Source: Porphyromonadaceae bacterium UBA3318 (lineage in GTDB: Bacteria; Bacteroidota; Bacteroidia; Bacteroidales; Muribaculaceae). From it: 64,000 bases of DNA. A program made the position numbers and the translations under genes. Below, piece by piece: positions 43,788 to 52,812 of this stretch. Location of the stretch: NCBI GenBank assembly GCA_002361235.1, contig DESI01000020.1:1-64000 (forward strand), read 5' to 3'. The stretch's first letter is position 1, and each line of letters starts with the position of its first letter. The notes beneath the pieces are model-generated. The model made no database searches. It was given only the letters and a program-made list of their open reading frames with translations, and was not told the DNA's origin.

Positions 43788-44489
43788 TTATTCCTCGTCG
43801 CCGGGGGCGATGAGCTTGTAGCCCTTGCCGTGGATGTTGATGATCTCGACGGCGGGATCGTCCTTCAGCAGCTTGCGGAGCTTGGTGATGTACACGTCCA
43901 TGCTTCGGGCGTTGAAGTAATTGTCGTCGATCCAGATGGACTTCAGCGCGTAGTTGCGCTCCAGTATCTCGTTCATGTGCTGGCACAGCAGTGACAGGAG
44001 CTCGCACTCCTTGGTGGTCAGCTTCTGAACCTTGCCGTCGCACAGCAGGGTCTGTTTCTGGGTGTCGAACGTGTATTTGCCAATCTGAAACACGGTCACG
44101 TCCTTGTCCTTCTTTCCGCGCACGCGGCGCAGAATGGCTCCGATACGCGACACAAGTTCCTCCATGGAGAAGGGCTTCGGGATGTAGTCGTCGGCTCCGA
44201 TCTTGAAGCCCTGCAGCACGTCCTCCTTCAGGTTCTTGGCCGTCAGGAAGATGATGGGCACGTCGCGGTTCACCGCACGTATCTCCTGTGCCAGCGTGAA
44301 GCCGTCCTTCTTGGGCATCATCACGTCGAGAACGCACAGATCGTATTTCCCTTTCAGGAACGCCTTGTACCCCTTGTCACCGTCATTGCACAGGTCGGCG
44401 TAGAATCCCTTGGCCTGCAGAAACTCGCGCAACAGCATACCCAGATTCTCGTCGTCCTCGCAAAGAAGTATTTTTAGTTTCTCATTCAT
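43788..44489 (-). CDS. rprY: Response regulator RprY (OmpR family)
   Basis: The 233-residue protein has a receiver domain with acidic pocket EDD (about 11-13), phospho-acceptor Asp in LCVLDVMMPKKDG (about 54), Thr in LTAKN and Lys in PKPFS, followed by an OmpR-type winged helix (about 135-230). The close fit to Bacteroides RprY and the upstream rprX partner support the name. It lies 81 nt after rprX, on the same strand. Confidence 0.92.
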   Translation of the reverse strand: MNEKLKILLCEDDENLGMLLREFLQAKGFYADLCNDGDKGYKAFLKGKYDLCVLDVMMPKKDGFTLAQEIRAVNRDVPIIFLTAKNLKEDVLQGFKIGADDYIPKPFSMEELVSRIGAILRRVRGKKDKDVTVFQIGKYTFDTQKQTLLCDGKVQKLTTKECELLSLLCQHMNEILERNYALKSIWIDDNYFNARSMDVYITKLRKLLKDDPAVEIINIHGKGYKLIAPGDEE

Positions 44490-44570
44490 ATCGTAGTCGG
44501 TGTTTATTTTATAATTATAACAATTAAGTATTAAAATATATTTATCGGTGTCAGATTTTATACAGAATTA

Positions 44571-46055
44571 TTAAGAAGCGCCCTGCTGTTGCTGAGCCAG
44601 CGGGAGCTTGATAATGAATGTGGAGCCTTCGCCGGGCGTTGATTCCACCGTGATGGATCCGTGGAAGGCGGTTATCATTTTCTTGACGTATGCCAGACCG
44701 AGTCCGAAGCCCTTCACGTCGTGACGGTTGCCCGTCGACACGCGGTAGAACTTGTCGAATATGCGCTTCAGGTCCTCCTTGTGTATGCCTATGCCGTTGT
44801 CCCTGACCCGAATCTCCAGATGCCGGTCGTCGGGATTGCCCGTTGTTACCGATAACTCCGGCTCGACATCCTCGCGGCTGTATTTCAGGGCGTTTTCCAG
44901 CAGATTGTGTATCACGTTGGTAAACTGCAGCTGGTCTACGTGGATGTCGGAGTCGGTGGCCTCCAGGTCGGCGAACAGCGTGCCTCCCTGACGCTCCACC
45001 TTGAGCTTGAAGTTGGTCACTACGTTCTCGATTATCTCGTTGGCGTTGACATCGGTGAATTTCAGGGAGCTTTCGGCATTGTCAATCACCGAGAGGTGCA
45101 GCACCTTCTCCACCTGGAAGCGCAGACGCTTCGATTCGTCGGATATGACACCGGCCAGGTGCTTGATCGATTCGGGCGACTTGCGCACCGACGAGTCCTC
45201 CAGCATCTGCGCCGCCAGAGATATGGTGGCTATGGGTGTCTTCAGCTCGTGCGTCATGTTGTTGACGAAGTCGGTCTTCATTTCCGTCAGCTTCTTCTGT
45301 CTGAAGGCCAGTATCACGGTGTAAAGGAACACCACCAACAGTATCGCCGAGAATGCCAGCGACGGGATGATGAACCGTACGGAGCTGAATATGTAGTTGT
45401 GCTTGTTGGGGAATTCCACGCTGAGGCGGTACGACACGTCGGTGTTTCCGAACAGCGGTATGGAATAGATGTCGTCGACTTTGGGGTCGTAGTCGGATGT
45501 GGCGTAAATCTCGCGGCCGCCGGCTGTGTTGACTGAGAATGCGAAGGGTAGGTTCACGCCGTTGTTGGCCAGTTCGGTCGACAGGCAGTTGCGCAGCACG
45601 GTCGAGTCTGCGCGCTGCATCACGGGACGCGAGCCGGAGTCGCGCAATATGTTGAGTATCACTTCCGCCAGCAGTCCCTTCTGATACAGGTACTGACTGC
45701 GGATCACCTCCTGCATCGTGCCGTAATGCGAGCTTACCGAGCCTGTGGCCGACGGGAAGGTGAGCGACGGGGGAGCGCTCGGCTCCTTGGTCATCTGGCT
45801 GTCGGTGCTGCCGGTATTGTTGATGTCTTCGTAAAAGCTTGACTCTATCACGTTGGCGTCTTCCTGCAGGAAGTGCAGCGTCTCCTGGCGGTCCATGAAC
45901 TCCGAAGTGGCGTACAGCGAGCGCATCACGCCCTCCGAGAACTGCTCCTCGCGCATCTTCACCATGTTTTCAAGATACATGATCTGAAAATACAGCAGAG
46001 TGCCGAAAGTAATGGCCATCAGTATGGTAAGTATCCAGATTAAAGATCTTTTCAT
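44571..46055 (-). CDS. rprX: Sensor histidine kinase RprX
   Basis: The 494-residue sensor has a first membrane helix (about 5-25), a periplasmic sensor region (about 26-230), a second helix (about 233-255), a HisKA domain with the phosphorylated His in NNMTHELKTPIA (about 278), and an ATPase domain with HNLLENALKYS (N box), RVRDNGIGI (G1) and GFGLGLAYVKK (G2). It pairs with RprY downstream. The promoter at 46112-46143 gives a leader of about 50 nt, with a 16-bp palindrome at the start site. Confidence 0.92.
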   Translation of the reverse strand: MKRSLIWILTILMAITFGTLLYFQIMYLENMVKMREEQFSEGVMRSLYATSEFMDRQETLHFLQEDANVIESSFYEDINNTGSTDSQMTKEPSAPPSLTFPSATGSVSSHYGTMQEVIRSQYLYQKGLLAEVILNILRDSGSRPVMQRADSTVLRNCLSTELANNGVNLPFAFSVNTAGGREIYATSDYDPKVDDIYSIPLFGNTDVSYRLSVEFPNKHNYIFSSVRFIIPSLAFSAILLVVFLYTVILAFRQKKLTEMKTDFVNNMTHELKTPIATISLAAQMLEDSSVRKSPESIKHLAGVISDESKRLRFQVEKVLHLSVIDNAESSLKFTDVNANEIIENVVTNFKLKVERQGGTLFADLEATDSDIHVDQLQFTNVIHNLLENALKYSREDVEPELSVTTGNPDDRHLEIRVRDNGIGIHKEDLKRIFDKFYRVSTGNRHDVKGFGLGLAYVKKMITAFHGSITVESTPGEGSTFIIKLPLAQQQQGAS

Positions 46056-46089
46056 ATAGTCACTCCCCTTACAAGCCCCGAAAATTTAG

Positions 46090-46105
46090 ATTGTTAATTA
46101 ACAAT
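46090..46105. promoter_or_regulatory. Perfect 16-bp palindrome at the rprXY transcription start
   Basis: ATTGTTAATTAACAAT is self-complementary over all 16 bp. It begins 7 bp downstream of the TAAATTTG box of rprXY, covering the predicted start, as an operator would. Confidence 0.6.
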
Positions 46106-46111
46106 TCGGGG

Positions 46112-46143
46112 CAAATTTAACAATTAAATATGAAAATTGCAAA
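46112..46143 (-). promoter_or_regulatory. Promoter of rprXY
   Basis: On the minus strand TTTG (46143-46140), 20 nt, TAAATTTG (46119-46112): a complete match. The start is predicted near 46106. Confidence 0.8.
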
Positions 46144-46150
46144 TTTTCTT

Positions 46151-46240
46151 GATTTCTCCCGATTTCTCGGGATTAATCCCGATTAATCCCGAGAAATCCC
46201 GATTAATCTTGATTAATCCCGATCAGCCCGGTTAAATCCC
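46151..46240. repeat. Nine tandem degenerate 10-bp units (GATTAATCCC)
   Basis: Nine consecutive units fit GATTAATCCC in strict 10-bp register, with three exact copies and others such as GATTTCTCGG, GAGAAATCCC and GATTAATCTT. The same unit, in the other orientation, forms the array at 60246-60353. Confidence 0.85.
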
Positions 46241-46375
46241 GTTTATGCGTCAGTGATTCTACACCGGTTTCCTATTGTATTAACAAAATTTTACATTTAA
46301 AGTTCGAACCTCCGGCACGTATCAAGGCGCCCCGGAGTAAACAATAAGCCTCAGGCCACGCCGTTTTATATTATT

Positions 46376-47578
46376 ATGCAGATACTCAGAACATCCCTTA
46401 TAATAATCATATCGTTGCTGACGGTGCTCCTCGCCGGCTGCAAGCAGCATTCAAAGAACGAGCCGGAACCGGAGCCTCAACCCGTCAATCCGGATGGCGT
46501 CACGATAGTGTATGCCATTAACAAAAGTTCGTTGTCCGGCAATTTCATGCAGGACACGGCGGAGATGAAGGCTGCAATGGTTAGCGTGGATATGTCGCGT
46601 CAACGATTGTTGGTCTATCTGACAGAATCGGCATCCAAGACGGGACTGTACGAGTTGCAGCAGATCGGGAAGAAGAACAAGGTGCTGACCTGGCGCAAGG
46701 TGAAGGAGTATGACCGCCAGCAGACATCCACGGCTCCCGCTGTGATGAAGCGCGTCATATCCGATGCTCTCAGTGTCTATCCCGATGCCGACCACTCATT
46801 GATATTCTGGGGTCACGGCACTGCGTGGACTCCAGGTTTCAGCGACCATGAGACGCGCGCCGACGCTCCGGCTCAGTACAGTTACGGCGGCGAGTATGGC
46901 AAAAACAATGAATGGCAATGGACCGAAATTACGGACATCGCTAACGCCATTCCCGATGGTGCGTTCCGTACCATCTGGTTCGACTGCTGCTATATGTCGT
47001 CGATCGAGGTTGCATACCAATTGCGCCACAAGACCGATATGTACGTGGCATATCCCACAGAGGTATGGGAATACGGGCTTAACTATGACGGTGTGCTGCC
47101 TTTTATCATGCGCGAGAATCAGGACCTGATCGGAGCAGCCGGAAAGTTCTACTCATATTACAATAACATAAATGATGCAGTGACGGTATCGGTGATGGAT
47201 ATGAGCGAGATCGAGGGAGTGGCCAAAGCCACGCGCGCACTGATGCGGCAATATCCCGACAATCTTGACAAAGTGCAAGGCGTGTCCGATTATAGAAGAC
47301 GAAGCCGTAATAATCCTGACGGTTACGGTTACTACGACATGCTCCAGCTGTTGAAGCTGAAGGATCAGGGCGAGTTATGGCAGAGCGTTCAGGACAGTAT
47401 GAACCGTTTTGTGATATATCATGCCGAATCGTCGAAGGATTTCAACAACCGTCAGTGGGTGCAGACGCCCCTGTGCGGCGTGAGCATGCACAGCCTCGGC
47501 GAGTATGGTCAGAAGGAAGCGGACCACGAGCCCTTCTACCGCACCCTCGACTGGTACAAGGCCGTCTACGAGCAATAG
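46376..47578 (+). CDS. Clostripain-family (C11) cysteine peptidase lipoprotein
   Basis: The 400-residue protein has a lipoprotein signal (LLAGC, Cys at about 22) and a polar EPEPEPQ linker. The C11 catalytic pair is visible: His in LIFWGHGTAWTP (about 145) and Cys in IWFDCCYMSSIEVAYQL (about 204), in the order and spacing of clostripain/PmC11 caspase-like peptidases. These cleave after Arg or Lys. It is probably periplasmic or surface-exposed. It lies alone between divergent rprX and the convergent TPR regulator gene. Confidence 0.88.
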   Translation: MQILRTSLIIIISLLTVLLAGCKQHSKNEPEPEPQPVNPDGVTIVYAINKSSLSGNFMQDTAEMKAAMVSVDMSRQRLLVYLTESASKTGLYELQQIGKKNKVLTWRKVKEYDRQQTSTAPAVMKRVISDALSVYPDADHSLIFWGHGTAWTPGFSDHETRADAPAQYSYGGEYGKNNEWQWTEITDIANAIPDGAFRTIWFDCCYMSSIEVAYQLRHKTDMYVAYPTEVWEYGLNYDGVLPFIMRENQDLIGAAGKFYSYYNNINDAVTVSVMDMSEIEGVAKATRALMRQYPDNLDKVQGVSDYRRRSRNNPDGYGYYDMLQLLKLKDQGELWQSVQDSMNRFVIYHAESSKDFNNRQWVQTPLCGVSMHSLGEYGQKEADHEPFYRTLDWYKAVYEQ

Positions 47579-47588
47579 AGGCGCGGGC

Positions 47589-48998
47589 TTAGAGCATCGA
47601 CTGGATGAAGTCGTTGAGGTCGACGTCCTTGGGGAGATTGAAGCGGGTGCGGATGCGGTAGCGCGAGGTGGCCACGCTGTCGCGCGATATACCCAAGGCC
47701 AGGGCTATCTCTTCGTTGCGGCGCCGCAGGGCGATAAGCATACACAGCAATTCGTTGCCTGAGGTCACGTCCGGATACTTCTTCCTCAGATTGTCGATAA
47801 AGCCGGGGTGCAGGTCGTTGAAACTCTTTCGGAACCGTTTCTCATCCTCCTTTTCAAGCAATATGGCGGGCAACGCCTCGAACGGTTTGGTCTCCGCGTT
47901 GCTTTCAGCCTGCAGCCGGTTCAGTTCCTCGATCTTGGTGTTGAGGGCGATTCGCTCGGCCAGCAGCGTGTCGATGTTCTGCTGCGTAAGCTGTTGTTTC
48001 TGTTTGTGGTTGCGCGAGCGCATTATCAGGAATACGACAAGTCCCGCCACGACGAGCAGTCCGATCACGCTTATCAGGATGGTGCGTTGCTGACGTGTCC
48101 GCAACTCGGCCTGCAGCACGGCGGTCTCGCGTTTCAGCTGCGAGGTGCGGTATTTGAAATCCATACCTAACAGGAGGTTGCTGCGGAGTTCTTCCTTGAT
48201 GCTGTCGTGCAGTGCGGCGGCTTCGGGATAGATGTCAATCAGTTTCCTGTCTCCGGCCTTGGCGTAGGCGCGGGCCAGATACTGCAGACTCCATTCCAGG
48301 CTCTCGCGGTCGTTATCGGCACGATAACCCGCTACGGCGTCTTCCATCATCGGGATGCCTTTCGCGTAGTTCCCTTCAAGAACGTGTGCATATCCAATCA
48401 GTAACCGGCTTACGGAATAATCGGGATTGATGCGTTCCAGCGTCCTGCGCGCCGATGCGATCGAGTCCGGAGCATACTCCGGATGCTCAAGATAGAACAC
48501 CGCCTCGAAGGTGCGGTTATGCCTTAAGTCATTACGGCGCCATTTCTCGTTCTCGACCAGCGAGCATGACTCTACTGCACGGTGAAGGCATATCAGCTGG
48601 GAGTCGAGTTGATTGGTTATCTCGTATGTCATGCCGCGCATGCGCCACAGGTCCTGAAGTCGTTCCGGGACCTTGGCTTCGGCTATGGCCATGGCGCGCG
48701 AGTTGGCGGCTTTGGCTTCCTCGAACATACCCATGCGCTGGTACAGGTTGCCTATGTTGCCCAACAGCCGTACGGCGCCTTCGGGATTGATGCTGTCCGG
48801 ATGCATCGTCTCCAGCGAATCGGCAGCGGCCTGCAGCAGCGTCAGGCCTTCGATATAATGCCCGTCGCGGCACAGTTCGCGGCCGCGTTCAGACAATTGT
48901 TCGAACGATGCGTGAGTGTCTTGTCGCGTTTGTGTCCTGTTGCAGGCGCCGGTCACGGCGAGAAGCACACAGGCTATTACCATTGCATTGAGTCTCAT
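47589..48998 (-). CDS. TPR-containing membrane regulator with C-terminal LuxR-type HTH
   Basis: The 469-residue protein has an N-terminal lipoprotein-like signal (VTGAC, Cys at about 19), TPR repeats across about 30-270, a coiled segment, a membrane helix (about 298-318), a second coiled coil (about 320-360), and a C-terminal helix-turn-helix (ALALGISRDSVATSRYRIRTRF, about 430-452) of the LuxR kind. This sensor-plus-regulator layout is common in Bacteroidetes; the signal and targets are unknown. The promoter at 49003-49034 puts the start of transcription at the ATG. Confidence 0.82.
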   Translation of the reverse strand: MRLNAMVIACVLLAVTGACNRTQTRQDTHASFEQLSERGRELCRDGHYIEGLTLLQAAADSLETMHPDSINPEGAVRLLGNIGNLYQRMGMFEEAKAANSRAMAIAEAKVPERLQDLWRMRGMTYEITNQLDSQLICLHRAVESCSLVENEKWRRNDLRHNRTFEAVFYLEHPEYAPDSIASARRTLERINPDYSVSRLLIGYAHVLEGNYAKGIPMMEDAVAGYRADNDRESLEWSLQYLARAYAKAGDRKLIDIYPEAAALHDSIKEELRSNLLLGMDFKYRTSQLKRETAVLQAELRTRQQRTILISVIGLLVVAGLVVFLIMRSRNHKQKQQLTQQNIDTLLAERIALNTKIEELNRLQAESNAETKPFEALPAILLEKEDEKRFRKSFNDLHPGFIDNLRKKYPDVTSGNELLCMLIALRRRNEEIALALGISRDSVATSRYRIRTRFNLPKDVDLNDFIQSML

Positions 48999-49002
48999 AA
49001 AA

Positions 49003-49034
49003 CAAAATTACATTAAACATACGAAAAAAACAAA
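49003..49034 (-). promoter_or_regulatory. Promoter giving a leaderless TPR/HTH transcript
   Basis: On the minus strand TTTG (49034-49031), 20 nt, TAATTTTG (49010-49003), then 4 nt to the ATG at 48998. Confidence 0.8.
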
Positions 49035-49066
49035 TTCATTTGTTTGTTCACGATGGGCTTTTGTTG

Positions 49067-49097
49067 TTTGCGGAGTGAGATTTTTTTCGTATCTTCG
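49067..49097 (+). promoter_or_regulatory. Promoter of the hut operon
   Basis: TTTG (49067-49070), 19 nt, TATCTTCG (49090-49097; one mismatch). The start is near 49102, about 17 nt before hutU. Confidence 0.65.
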
Positions 49098-49118
49098 CAA
49101 AAAAAAACAACAAAAACC

Positions 49119-51107
49119 ATGAAGCGCATCACACTTGACAACCAATGGCCTGATTACCCCTCATTCGCGGAGGGAATCAGGCGTGCTCCCGACCGTGGAT
49201 ATACCCTCGACAAAGCCAAGACCAGATTAGCCCTGCAGAACGCCCTGCGCTATCTGCCGCCCGAACTGCACGAACGCGCCATCCCCGAGTTCTTAGAGGA
49301 ACTTAAGACGCGCGGCCGCATCTATGCCTACCGTTTCCGTCCCGAAGGGCGCATCAAGGCCAGACCCATAGACGAATACAAGGGCAACTGTATCGAGGGC
49401 AAGGCTTTCCAGCTTATGATAGACAATAACCTGGACTTCGAGGTGGCCCTCTATCCATACGAACTGGTGACATACGGCGAGACCGGCCAGGTGGCGCAGA
49501 ACTGGCTGCAGTATCGTCTGATAAAGAAATATCTGGAGGAACTGACCGATCACCAGACATTGGTGGTGGAGTCGGGTCATCCGCTGGGCCTGTTCCCGTC
49601 GCGTCCCGACGCGCCGCGCGTCATCATCACCAACGCCATGATGGTGGGTATGTTCGACACTCAGCACGACTGGCATGAGGCCATGCAGCTGGGCGTGGCC
49701 AACTACGGCCAGATGACCGCCGGCGGCTGGATGTACATCGGCCCGCAAGGCATAGTGCACGGCACGTTCAACACCATCCTGAATGCAGGCCGCATGAAAT
49801 TAGGAGTGCCCGAGGATGGCGACCTGAAAGGCCACATCTTCGTGTCGTCCGGACTTGGCGGCATGAGCGGCGCACAGCCCAAGGCAGCCGAGATAGCCGG
49901 CGCCGCCGCAATCATAGCCGAAGTTGACCTGTCACGCATCGACACGCGCCGCAGCCAGGGTTGGGTTCAGGAAGTGACCGATTCCATCCCCGAGGCTTTC
50001 CGCATGGCGCGCGAGGCAATGACCCGCAAGGAACCGATTTCAATTGCCTACCACGGCAATGTGGTGGACCTGCTGGAATATGCGGTGGAACACAACGAGC
50101 ATATAGAACTGCTCAGCGACCAGACCAGCTGCCATGCCGTTTACGACGGCGGCTACTGTCCCGTATCGCTCACGTTCGACGAGCGTACCCGGATGCTGCA
50201 CGAGAATCCCGAACAGTTCCGCAAGGAAGTGGATGAGTCCCTGAAGCGTCATTTCGAAGCCATCAAGGCTCTGGTGGCCCGAGGCACATACTTCTTCGAT
50301 TACGGCAACGCCTTTATGAAGGCCGTGTACGATTCGGGCGTGAAGGAGATTTCGCGCAACGGTGTGGACGACAAGGACGGCTTCATCTGGCCCAGCTATG
50401 TGGAGGACATTATGGGCCCGATGCTGTTCGACTACGGCTACGGTCCCTTCCGCTGGGTATGCCTAAGCGGCAAGCACGAGGACCTGGTCAAGACCGACCA
50501 CGCCGCCATGGAGTGCATCAACCCGGACCGCCGCGGACAGGACCGCGACAACTACAACTGGATACGCGACGCCGAGAAGAACGCGCTCGTAGTAGGCAGC
50601 CAGGCCCGCATCCTGTATCAGGACGCCATGGGGCGCCTGCGCATAGCCTTGAAGTTTAACGAAATGGTGCGCAACGGCGAGGTAGGACCCATCATGCTGG
50701 GCCGCGACCACCACGACGTGAGCGGCACAGACTCACCCTTCCGCGAGACCAGCAACATCAAGGACGGCTCGAACGTGATGGCAGACATGGCCGTGCAGTG
50801 CTTTGCCGGCAACTGCGCCCGGGGCATGAGCCTCGTGGCCCTGCATAACGGCGGCGGCGTAGGCATAGGCAAAGCCATAAACGGCGGCTTCGGAATGGTG
50901 TGCGACGGCTCGGAGCGCGTTGACGAGATACTGAAACGCGCCATGCTGTGGGACGTGATGGGCGGTGTAGCCCGCCGCAGCTGGGCCCGCAACCCCAACG
51001 CCATGGAGACCGTGCGCGAATGGAACGACACTCAGGGCGACCGTGGCTTCATGATCACCGAGCCTTATATCGTGAATGACGAACTTCTTGACAAATTAGA
51101 CATCTAA
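49119..51107 (+). CDS. hutU: Urocanate hydratase (long form)
   Basis: The 662-residue enzyme converts urocanate to imidazolonepropionate with tightly bound NAD. It is of the long form, about 100 residues longer than the Pseudomonas/Bacillus type. Family segments include YRLIKKYLEEL, ESGHPLGLFPS, VSSGLGGMSGAQPKAA (NAD site), DQTSCHAVYDGGYCP and GGGVGIGKAINGGFG. The ATG at 49119 was chosen because upstream codons would lie in the promoter. It is first in hutU-ftcD-hutI-hutH. Confidence 0.95.
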   Translation: MKRITLDNQWPDYPSFAEGIRRAPDRGYTLDKAKTRLALQNALRYLPPELHERAIPEFLEELKTRGRIYAYRFRPEGRIKARPIDEYKGNCIEGKAFQLMIDNNLDFEVALYPYELVTYGETGQVAQNWLQYRLIKKYLEELTDHQTLVVESGHPLGLFPSRPDAPRVIITNAMMVGMFDTQHDWHEAMQLGVANYGQMTAGGWMYIGPQGIVHGTFNTILNAGRMKLGVPEDGDLKGHIFVSSGLGGMSGAQPKAAEIAGAAAIIAEVDLSRIDTRRSQGWVQEVTDSIPEAFRMAREAMTRKEPISIAYHGNVVDLLEYAVEHNEHIELLSDQTSCHAVYDGGYCPVSLTFDERTRMLHENPEQFRKEVDESLKRHFEAIKALVARGTYFFDYGNAFMKAVYDSGVKEISRNGVDDKDGFIWPSYVEDIMGPMLFDYGYGPFRWVCLSGKHEDLVKTDHAAMECINPDRRGQDRDNYNWIRDAEKNALVVGSQARILYQDAMGRLRIALKFNEMVRNGEVGPIMLGRDHHDVSGTDSPFRETSNIKDGSNVMADMAVQCFAGNCARGMSLVALHNGGGVGIGKAINGGFGMVCDGSERVDEILKRAMLWDVMGGVARRSWARNPNAMETVREWNDTQGDRGFMITEPYIVNDELLDKLDI

Positions 51108-51120
51108 TGGCCGTAGTCCT

Positions 51121-52812
51121 ATGAAGAAGATAATAGAATGTGTGCCCAATTTTTCAGAGGGGCGCGACAAGGCGAAGATAGACGAGATTGTAAAGGCGAT
51201 AGAGCAAGGCGGCGACGTCCGCATGCTTGACGTTGACCCGGGCGAGGCCACGAACCGTACGGTAGTGACCTTCGTGGGCGAGCCGGAGGCGGTGTGCGAC
51301 GCGGCGATAGCCGGAATGCGCAAGGCCGCCGAGCTGATAGACATGCGCACGCATCACGGCGCGCACCCGCGTATGGGTGCCACCGACGTGCTGCCGCTGA
51401 TCCCCGTGTCGGGCATTACCCTGGAGGAATGCGCCGAACTGGCACGCAAGCTGGCCGAACGCGCAGCCACGGAGCTGAACATACCCTGTTACAGCTACGA
51501 GGCCGCGGCTTTCACACCCGAGCGCAAGAACCTGGCTGTTTGCCGCGAAGGTGAGTACGAAGGTCTGCCCGAACGCTTAGGTCACGAGGGTAAGGGTCCC
51601 GATTTCGGCGACCGCCCGTTTGACGAGGGAGTGGCGCGTACCGGATGCACAGCCGTAGGTGCACGCGATTTCCTTATTGCCGTGAACTTCAACCTCAACA
51701 CAACCAGCACGCGCCGCGCCAACGCCATAGCATTCGACGTGCGCGAGAAGGGACGCCCCAAGCGCGAGGGAGGCAAGCTGACCGGCAAGCCGATGAAGGA
51801 CGAGAACGGCAACACCATCATGATTCCCGGCACTCTGAAGGGTACCAAGGCCATAGGATGGTACATAGACGAATACGGCATCGCCCAGGTGTCGATGAAC
51901 ATAACCGACATGAAGGCCACACCGCTGCATCGCGCTTTCGACGAGGTGAGCCGTGCCGCCATGGCCCGCGGTCTGCGCGTCACCGGTACGGAGATAGTCG
52001 GTCTCGTACCCAAGTCGGCCATACTCGATGCCGGCAAGCATTACCTCAGGATGCAGAACCGTTCGCTCGGCATCCCGGAGAACGAAATCATCAAGATAGC
52101 AGTCAAGTCGATGGGACTGGACGACCTCAAGCCGTTCAAGCCCGAGGAGAAGATAATAGAATCGATGTTGGGAGGCCATAAGAAGGGCCTTGTCGACATG
52201 ACCCTGACGGAGTTTGCCGACGAGACGTCGAGCGAATCGCCGGCACCCGGCGGCGGCTCTATATCGGCCTACATGGGAGCGTTGGGCGCAGCCCTCGGCG
52301 CTATGGTGGCCAACCTGTCGGCACACAAGGCCGGATGGGACGACCGCTGGGAGGAATTCTCCGATCAGGCCGTCAAGGGCCGCGAGATCCAGGAGAAACT
52401 GATGCACCTGGTCGACGAGGACACCGACGCATTCAACCGCATCATGGCCGTGTTCGCCATGCCGAAAGGCACCCCCGAGGAGAAGGAGGCCCGCAGCGCA
52501 GCCTTGCAGAAGGCCACGCTGTATGCTACCGAGGTGCCCCTGCGCACCATGCGCGAGTCGTTCCGGGTATTCGAACTGGTAAAGGCTATGGCCCTCAACG
52601 GCAACCCCGCGTCGGTGAGCGATGCCGGCGTAGGAGCGCTTGCCGCACGTGCCGCAGTGTTCGGCGCATGGCTTAACGTCAAGATCAACGCCGCCGGACT
52701 CAAGGACCGCGAACAGGCCGACAAACTGCTGAAGGAAGCCGCCGACATCGCCGAAAAGGCGCAGAAGGAGGAGGCCGAGGTGCTGGATATAGTAAATCAG
52801 AAAATATCTTAA
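51121..52812 (+). CDS. ftcD: Bifunctional glutamate formimidoyltransferase / formimidoyltetrahydrofolate cyclodeaminase
   Basis: The 563-residue protein joins two enzymes: an N-terminal formimidoyltransferase (about 1-330, with IIECVPNFSEGRD and the catalytic-site HHGAHPRMG at about 79) and a C-terminal cyclodeaminase (about 355-560, with SPAPGGGSISAYMGALGAALG and DEDTDAFNRIM). It converts formiminoglutamate to glutamate and passes the one-carbon unit to folate. The fusion is as in animals; many Bacteroidetes have separate genes. The stop codon TAA is also the left flank of the inverted-repeat element before hutI. Confidence 0.95.
   Translation: MKKIIECVPNFSEGRDKAKIDEIVKAIEQGGDVRMLDVDPGEATNRTVVTFVGEPEAVCDAAIAGMRKAAELIDMRTHHGAHPRMGATDVLPLIPVSGITLEECAELARKLAERAATELNIPCYSYEAAAFTPERKNLAVCREGEYEGLPERLGHEGKGPDFGDRPFDEGVARTGCTAVGARDFLIAVNFNLNTTSTRRANAIAFDVREKGRPKREGGKLTGKPMKDENGNTIMIPGTLKGTKAIGWYIDEYGIAQVSMNITDMKATPLHRAFDEVSRAAMARGLRVTGTEIVGLVPKSAILDAGKHYLRMQNRSLGIPENEIIKIAVKSMGLDDLKPFKPEEKIIESMLGGHKKGLVDMTLTEFADETSSESPAPGGGSISAYMGALGAALGAMVANLSAHKAGWDDRWEEFSDQAVKGREIQEKLMHLVDEDTDAFNRIMAVFAMPKGTPEEKEARSAALQKATLYATEVPLRTMRESFRVFELVKAMALNGNPASVSDAGVGALAARAAVFGAWLNVKINAAGLKDREQADKLLKEAADIAEKAQKEEAEVLDIVNQKIS

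Larger units (their letters stand above)
46056..46375. other. Divergent regulatory region between rprX and the clostripain gene
   Basis: This 320-nt gap has no gene. It holds the rprXY promoter, a 16-bp palindrome, the array of 10-bp repeats (46151-46240) and a weak plus-strand promoter (TTTC at 46268, 20 nt, TACATTTA at 46292-46299) about 73 nt before the clostripain-family gene. Confidence 0.7.

Noticed and set aside
46151..46240. CRISPR-like array
   Set aside because: The units are contiguous 10-mers with no spacers, and no cas genes are in the window.
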